From assembly GCA_030689845.1 (NCBI GenBank), contig JAUYHV010000231.1, positions 1 through 25,400 of the forward strand: a stretch of DNA of 25,400 bases, read 5' to 3'. Every line of letters starts with the position of its first letter. Within the stretch, counting starts at the first letter, position 1. The notes under the pieces are model-generated. The model did not search any database. It was not told where the DNA came from and was given only the letters and a program-made list of their open reading frames with translations. The translations under genes and the position numbers were made by a program. Below are positions 22,850-25,400 of the stretch, in pieces. Source of the DNA: Dehalococcoidia bacterium (GTDB lineage: Bacteria > Chloroflexota > Dehalococcoidia > JACQUA01).

Positions 22850-24124
22850 ATGAGTGATATGAGCCGTTACATGGAGAAGACTGGCAGGGATGCAAAAGCG
22901 GCCGCAAAGAAAATGGCTTTTGTTTCCACCGCTGAAAAAAACCAAGCTCTTAATAATATTGCGGACGCTTTAATCACACAACAGGAAGAAGTACTGGCCG
23001 CTAACCATAAAGACTATACGGCGGCGGAAAGCAGCGGTATGGGAGCAGCCATGCTGGACCGACTCAAGCTGGATGCCGGACGGATAAAGGCGATGTCATC
23101 GGATGTCCTGGCGGTAGCATCCCTTCCCGATCCAATAGGCGAAGTTTTCGACATGAAGGTTTTACCCAGCGGGCTCCTGGCTGGGAAAAAAAGAGTGCCA
23201 CTGGGTGTTATCGGCGCGATATACGAAAGCCGTCCCAATGTCACCGTGGATATTTCCGTCCTCTGCTTGAAATCCGGCAATGGGATTATATTGAGGGGCG
23301 GAAGCGAGACAATTAATTCCAATTTAGCCCTTGCCCGTTTGATGAGAGAGGCTTGCCTGAAGGCAAACCTGCCTGAAAATGTAGTGCAAATTATAGAAAA
23401 TACTGACAGGTCGCTGGTAGGGGAGATGCTGGTGATGAAAGAATATATCAATTTGATTATCCCGAGAGGCGGCAGCGAACTGGTAAGGTATGTGGGGGAC
23501 AACGCCCGCATGCCTGTAATCACGGGAGGTATAGGGGTGTGTCACACTTACGTGGATAAAAGCGCCGACATTAAAAAGGCCGTGCCCATTATTTATAATG
23601 CCAAAGTCCAGCGTCCGACGGTCTGCAATGCCCTGGACACAGTGCTCATTCACAAGGAAGTAGCAGGCGACTACCTGCCCGAGATAGCCCAGGAACTGGC
23701 AAAAGCTGGTGTTGAACTTCACTGCGATGAACGTTCTTTAGCTATATTAAAAGCGGTTCCGTCGCTGAATGCCGTGCCTGCTTCTGAAGAGGACTGGGGA
23801 AAAGAATTTCTGGCCCTGATTGCGGCCGTCAAAGTAGTTGATTCCCTTGATGAAGCCGTCAACCATATAGATACCTACGGCTCCGGACATTCAGAAGCTA
23901 TTGTTACGGAAAACTACACGGCTGCCCAGCGTTTTCTCAACGAAGTTGATGCGGCCTGTGTATATGTCAACGCCAGCACCCGCTTTACAGACGGGGGTCA
24001 GTTCGGGCTGGGGGCCGAAGTCGGCATAAGTACCCAGAAGATGCACGCCAGGGGGCCTATGGGTTTGAAGGAACTGACCACCTACAAGTGGATAATATAC
24101 GGCAGCGGCCAGGTGCGCCAGTAA
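22850..24124 (+). CDS. proA: Gamma-glutamyl phosphate reductase
   Basis: Second enzyme of proline synthesis, reducing gamma-glutamyl phosphate to glutamate semialdehyde with NADPH. The 424-residue product is an aldehyde-dehydrogenase-fold protein. It contains RVPLGVIGAIYESRPNVTVD (about 115-134), GNGIILRGGSE, IPRGGSELVRYV, the catalytic Cys C259 (QRPTVCNALDTVLIH), and the C-terminal family signature FTDGGQFGLGAEVGISTQ. Length is normal. The ATG at 22850 follows TCAGGAG with seven-base spacing. With proB 0.6 kb upstream, the glutamate-to-proline branch lacks only proC, which is not in the window. Confidence 0.98.
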   Translation: MSDMSRYMEKTGRDAKAAAKKMAFVSTAEKNQALNNIADALITQQEEVLAANHKDYTAAESSGMGAAMLDRLKLDAGRIKAMSSDVLAVASLPDPIGEVFDMKVLPSGLLAGKKRVPLGVIGAIYESRPNVTVDISVLCLKSGNGIILRGGSETINSNLALARLMREACLKANLPENVVQIIENTDRSLVGEMLVMKEYINLIIPRGGSELVRYVGDNARMPVITGGIGVCHTYVDKSADIKKAVPIIYNAKVQRPTVCNALDTVLIHKEVAGDYLPEIAQELAKAGVELHCDERSLAILKAVPSLNAVPASEEDWGKEFLALIAAVKVVDSLDEAVNHIDTYGSGHSEAIVTENYTAAQRFLNEVDAACVYVNASTRFTDGGQFGLGAEVGISTQKMHARGPMGLKELTTYKWIIYGSGQVRQ

Positions 24125-24134
24125 CAAATACATT

Positions 24135-24156
24135 AACCGGACGTCAAATTCCGGTT
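24135..24156 (+). terminator. Weak stem-loop after proA
   Basis: AACCGGA and TCCGGTT form a 7-bp stem with an eight-base loop, ten bases past the proA stop, followed by CTTGAATATT. There is no proper T tract, so termination efficiency is doubtful. Confidence 0.4.
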
Positions 24157-24287
24157 CTTGAATATTAAGTCTTGTTTCAATGGTTTTTTACCATCCTGGC
24201 GCTCCGGGAAATTTATTTAAACAAAGTGCCGGCGCTAAGGATGGTTGTAAACGAATAAGCAAAATTTAAATGTATTGAGGAGGTAAC

Positions 24288-25025
24288 ATGTCAAACTGGG
24301 ATACATTAATCGAAATAGTAAGGAAGAGGAGAAGCATTCGCCGTTTCAAACCGGATCCTGTACCGGATGCGGATATAGAAAAAATTTTAGAGACGGGGCG
24401 CTGGGCCATGTCAGGGGCCAATGCTCAACCCTGGGAATTCATAATCGTTAAAGACAAAGAGACGAGGGCGAAAATCTTCGAATTCTACAGTTTCCACAGG
24501 AAACATACAGACAATTTCAACAGGCAGCTCGTTCCCGAATTAAGGCATCCTGTGACCGGTACCCTTGAAGCCGGGGAGCGTTCCTTCAGGGACGCGCCGG
24601 TTATTATCGTTGTTTGCGGTGACACTCGCACGCTCCTGGCTACCAGCCTGTCTGCCGAGATAATAGGCTACGAACGGGTAACGTATCACATGAACATGGG
24701 TAATGCCACCATGCTGATGCATTTGGCGGCAGCTTCCCTGGGCCTGGGCTCCCAGTGGGTGAGCACAACACCGGTCTGGGAAGGGAATTTAAAAACCCTC
24801 CTCGGCGTAGACCCGTGGTTCACCATTCCGCAGATTGTTCCCGTGGGATATGTAGATTTTAAGCCCCCGCCCCCTTACCGCCGCAAACTCGGGGAAATCG
24901 TCCATCACGATAAATACGACCAGAGCAAGGCAAGGACGGAGATGGAAATATTTGAATACATTGCTGATCTGAGGAATCGGTCCCGGGCTGCCTACTATCC
25001 CGGCGCAGAGACAAAGGAAAAATAA
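24288..25025 (+). CDS. Nitroreductase-family FMN-dependent oxidoreductase
   Basis: The 245-residue product belongs to the nitroreductase superfamily of FMN-binding, NAD(P)H-using homodimers. The N-terminal FMN-phosphate segment RKRRSIRRFKPDPV is followed by ILETGRWAMSGANAQPWEFI, the typical FMN/Asn-Ala-Gln-Pro-Trp motif. The helix near MLMHLAAASLGLGSQWVST and the C-terminal GYVDFKPPPPYRRKLGEIVH region are also typical. The start is supported by TTGAGGAGG five to six bases before the ATG. It stands 163 bases after proA, separated by two inverted repeats, so it probably has its own promoter. The physiological substrate (nitroaromatics, quinones, flavin or an iodotyrosine-like compound) cannot be assigned. 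Confidence 0.93.
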   Translation: MSNWDTLIEIVRKRRSIRRFKPDPVPDADIEKILETGRWAMSGANAQPWEFIIVKDKETRAKIFEFYSFHRKHTDNFNRQLVPELRHPVTGTLEAGERSFRDAPVIIVVCGDTRTLLATSLSAEIIGYERVTYHMNMGNATMLMHLAAASLGLGSQWVSTTPVWEGNLKTLLGVDPWFTIPQIVPVGYVDFKPPPPYRRKLGEIVHHDKYDQSKARTEMEIFEYIADLRNRSRAAYYPGAETKEK

Positions 25026-25046
25026 CGGGCACATCTATCATGTAAA

Positions 25047-25114
25047 CAACAGGCCAAATTTCATCCGTAACCTGTTGTCTCCGCTGTCCGGTTAATATTT
25101 CCACCGGATGAAAT
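25047..25114. terminator. Overlapping inverted repeats between convergent genes
   Basis: CAACAGG/CCTGTTG (25047-25077) and ATTTCATCCG/CGGATGAAAT (25058-25114) interlock, so only one stem can form at a time or a pseudoknot could form. They lie between the convergent nitroreductase and transporter genes and may serve as a two-way terminator, though no long T tract follows either stem directly. Confidence 0.4.
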
Positions 25115-25142
25115 GTATACCTGAAGACTTCTAAAAAAACTA

Positions 25143-25400
25143 TTAAAGGAAATTAACCAGGGCAGTAGCCAAACCGAGGAACAGTAAAAATCCGGCCACA
25201 TCGGTACAGGTTGTGACTATTACAGCGGATGCAACTGCCGGGTCTGTTCGAAACTTTGCCATTAACAGGGGAATCCCGGCCCCGCTTAACCCGGCGATTA
25301 ACATGTTTCCGAGCATGGCGATGCTCAGGACTACTCCCAGCATATAACTGCCTCTCCAGATGTAAGCCACAATACCGACAGCAACGCCGAGGAATATTCC
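25143..25400 (-). CDS. mgtE: MgtE-type Mg2+ transporter, C-terminal end (5' part outside window)
   Basis: The minus-strand frame is open from base 25400, so only the last 85 residues are visible. They form the end of the transmembrane domain of an MgtE-family divalent-cation channel. Three hydrophobic helices contain GNMLIAGLSGAGIPLLMAKF, the conserved DPAVASAVIVTTCTDVAGFL (with the pore-region Asp of the TTxTD motif) and a final helix LFLGLATALVNFL. Cytoplasmic N and CBS domains would lie off the right edge. The internal GTG at 25370 is not the real start. Family members import Mg2+, and some relatives carry other divalent ions, so the ion is not certain. Confidence 0.88.
   Translation of the reverse strand, partial: GIFLGVAVGIVAYIWRGSYMLGVVLSIAMLGNMLIAGLSGAGIPLLMAKFRTDPAVASAVIVTTCTDVAGFLLFLGLATALVNFL

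Overview
The window looks like a chromosomal segment of an anaerobic member of the Chloroflexota, most likely a Dehalococcoidia-type lineage. The main clue is SecA, which carries an extra segment between the Walker A region and the DEVD box that I associate with Chloroflexota SecA. The prs-secA pair, the mixed ATG/GTG/TTG starts with strong AGGAGG-type ribosome sites, and an anaerobe-like gene set (NrfD/FeS module, geranylgeranyl-reductase family protein, CoA ligase) fit this. The taxonomic call is inference. No tRNA, rRNA, insertion sequence, phage gene or CRISPR array was seen.

Layout. 1-1911 (+) is the 3' part of valS, cut by the left edge. It converges with a two-gene minus-strand unit (1924-3732) made of a geranylgeranyl-reductase-family flavoprotein and an unrecognised protein. 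3810-3842 is a strong terminator closing a long minus-strand unit that runs from 12525 down to 3940. In transcription order this unit holds a membrane histidine kinase with a c-type haem motif in its extracytoplasmic sensor and a Cys-rich GAF domain, a NarL/FixJ response regulator, a degenerate receiver domain fused to a two-helix membrane hairpin, a stand-alone cyclic-nucleotide-binding-like domain, a slipin, a Tat-exported four-cluster ferredoxin, an NrfD-type quinol-interacting membrane protein, and a membrane-anchored monohaem cytochrome c.

Between the response regulator and the downstream genes there is a readable sigma-A-like promoter (TTGTCT-17-TACTAT). Three TACT/AGTA inverted repeats lie just upstream of it, the nearest centred about -43. 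The simplest reading is that the kinase/regulator pair senses redox state or a gas outside the membrane and switches on a quinone-to-cytochrome electron-transfer module plus three membrane accessory proteins. No molybdopterin catalytic subunit is present in the window. This is the most unusual part of the segment.

12792-17431 (-) is a housekeeping block: a PaaG-like enoyl-CoA hydratase/isomerase, a 50-residue single-pass membrane protein, prs and secA. 17845-20778 (-) pairs an acyl/aryl-CoA-ligase-type AMP-forming enzyme with an M29/NicX-like metalloprotein. 21082-24124 (+) holds proline biosynthesis genes proB and proA with a 4-oxalocrotonate-tautomerase-like gene between them. 24288-25025 (+) is a nitroreductase-family flavoprotein, and 25143-25400 (-) is the C-terminal end of an MgtE-type transporter cut by the right edge.
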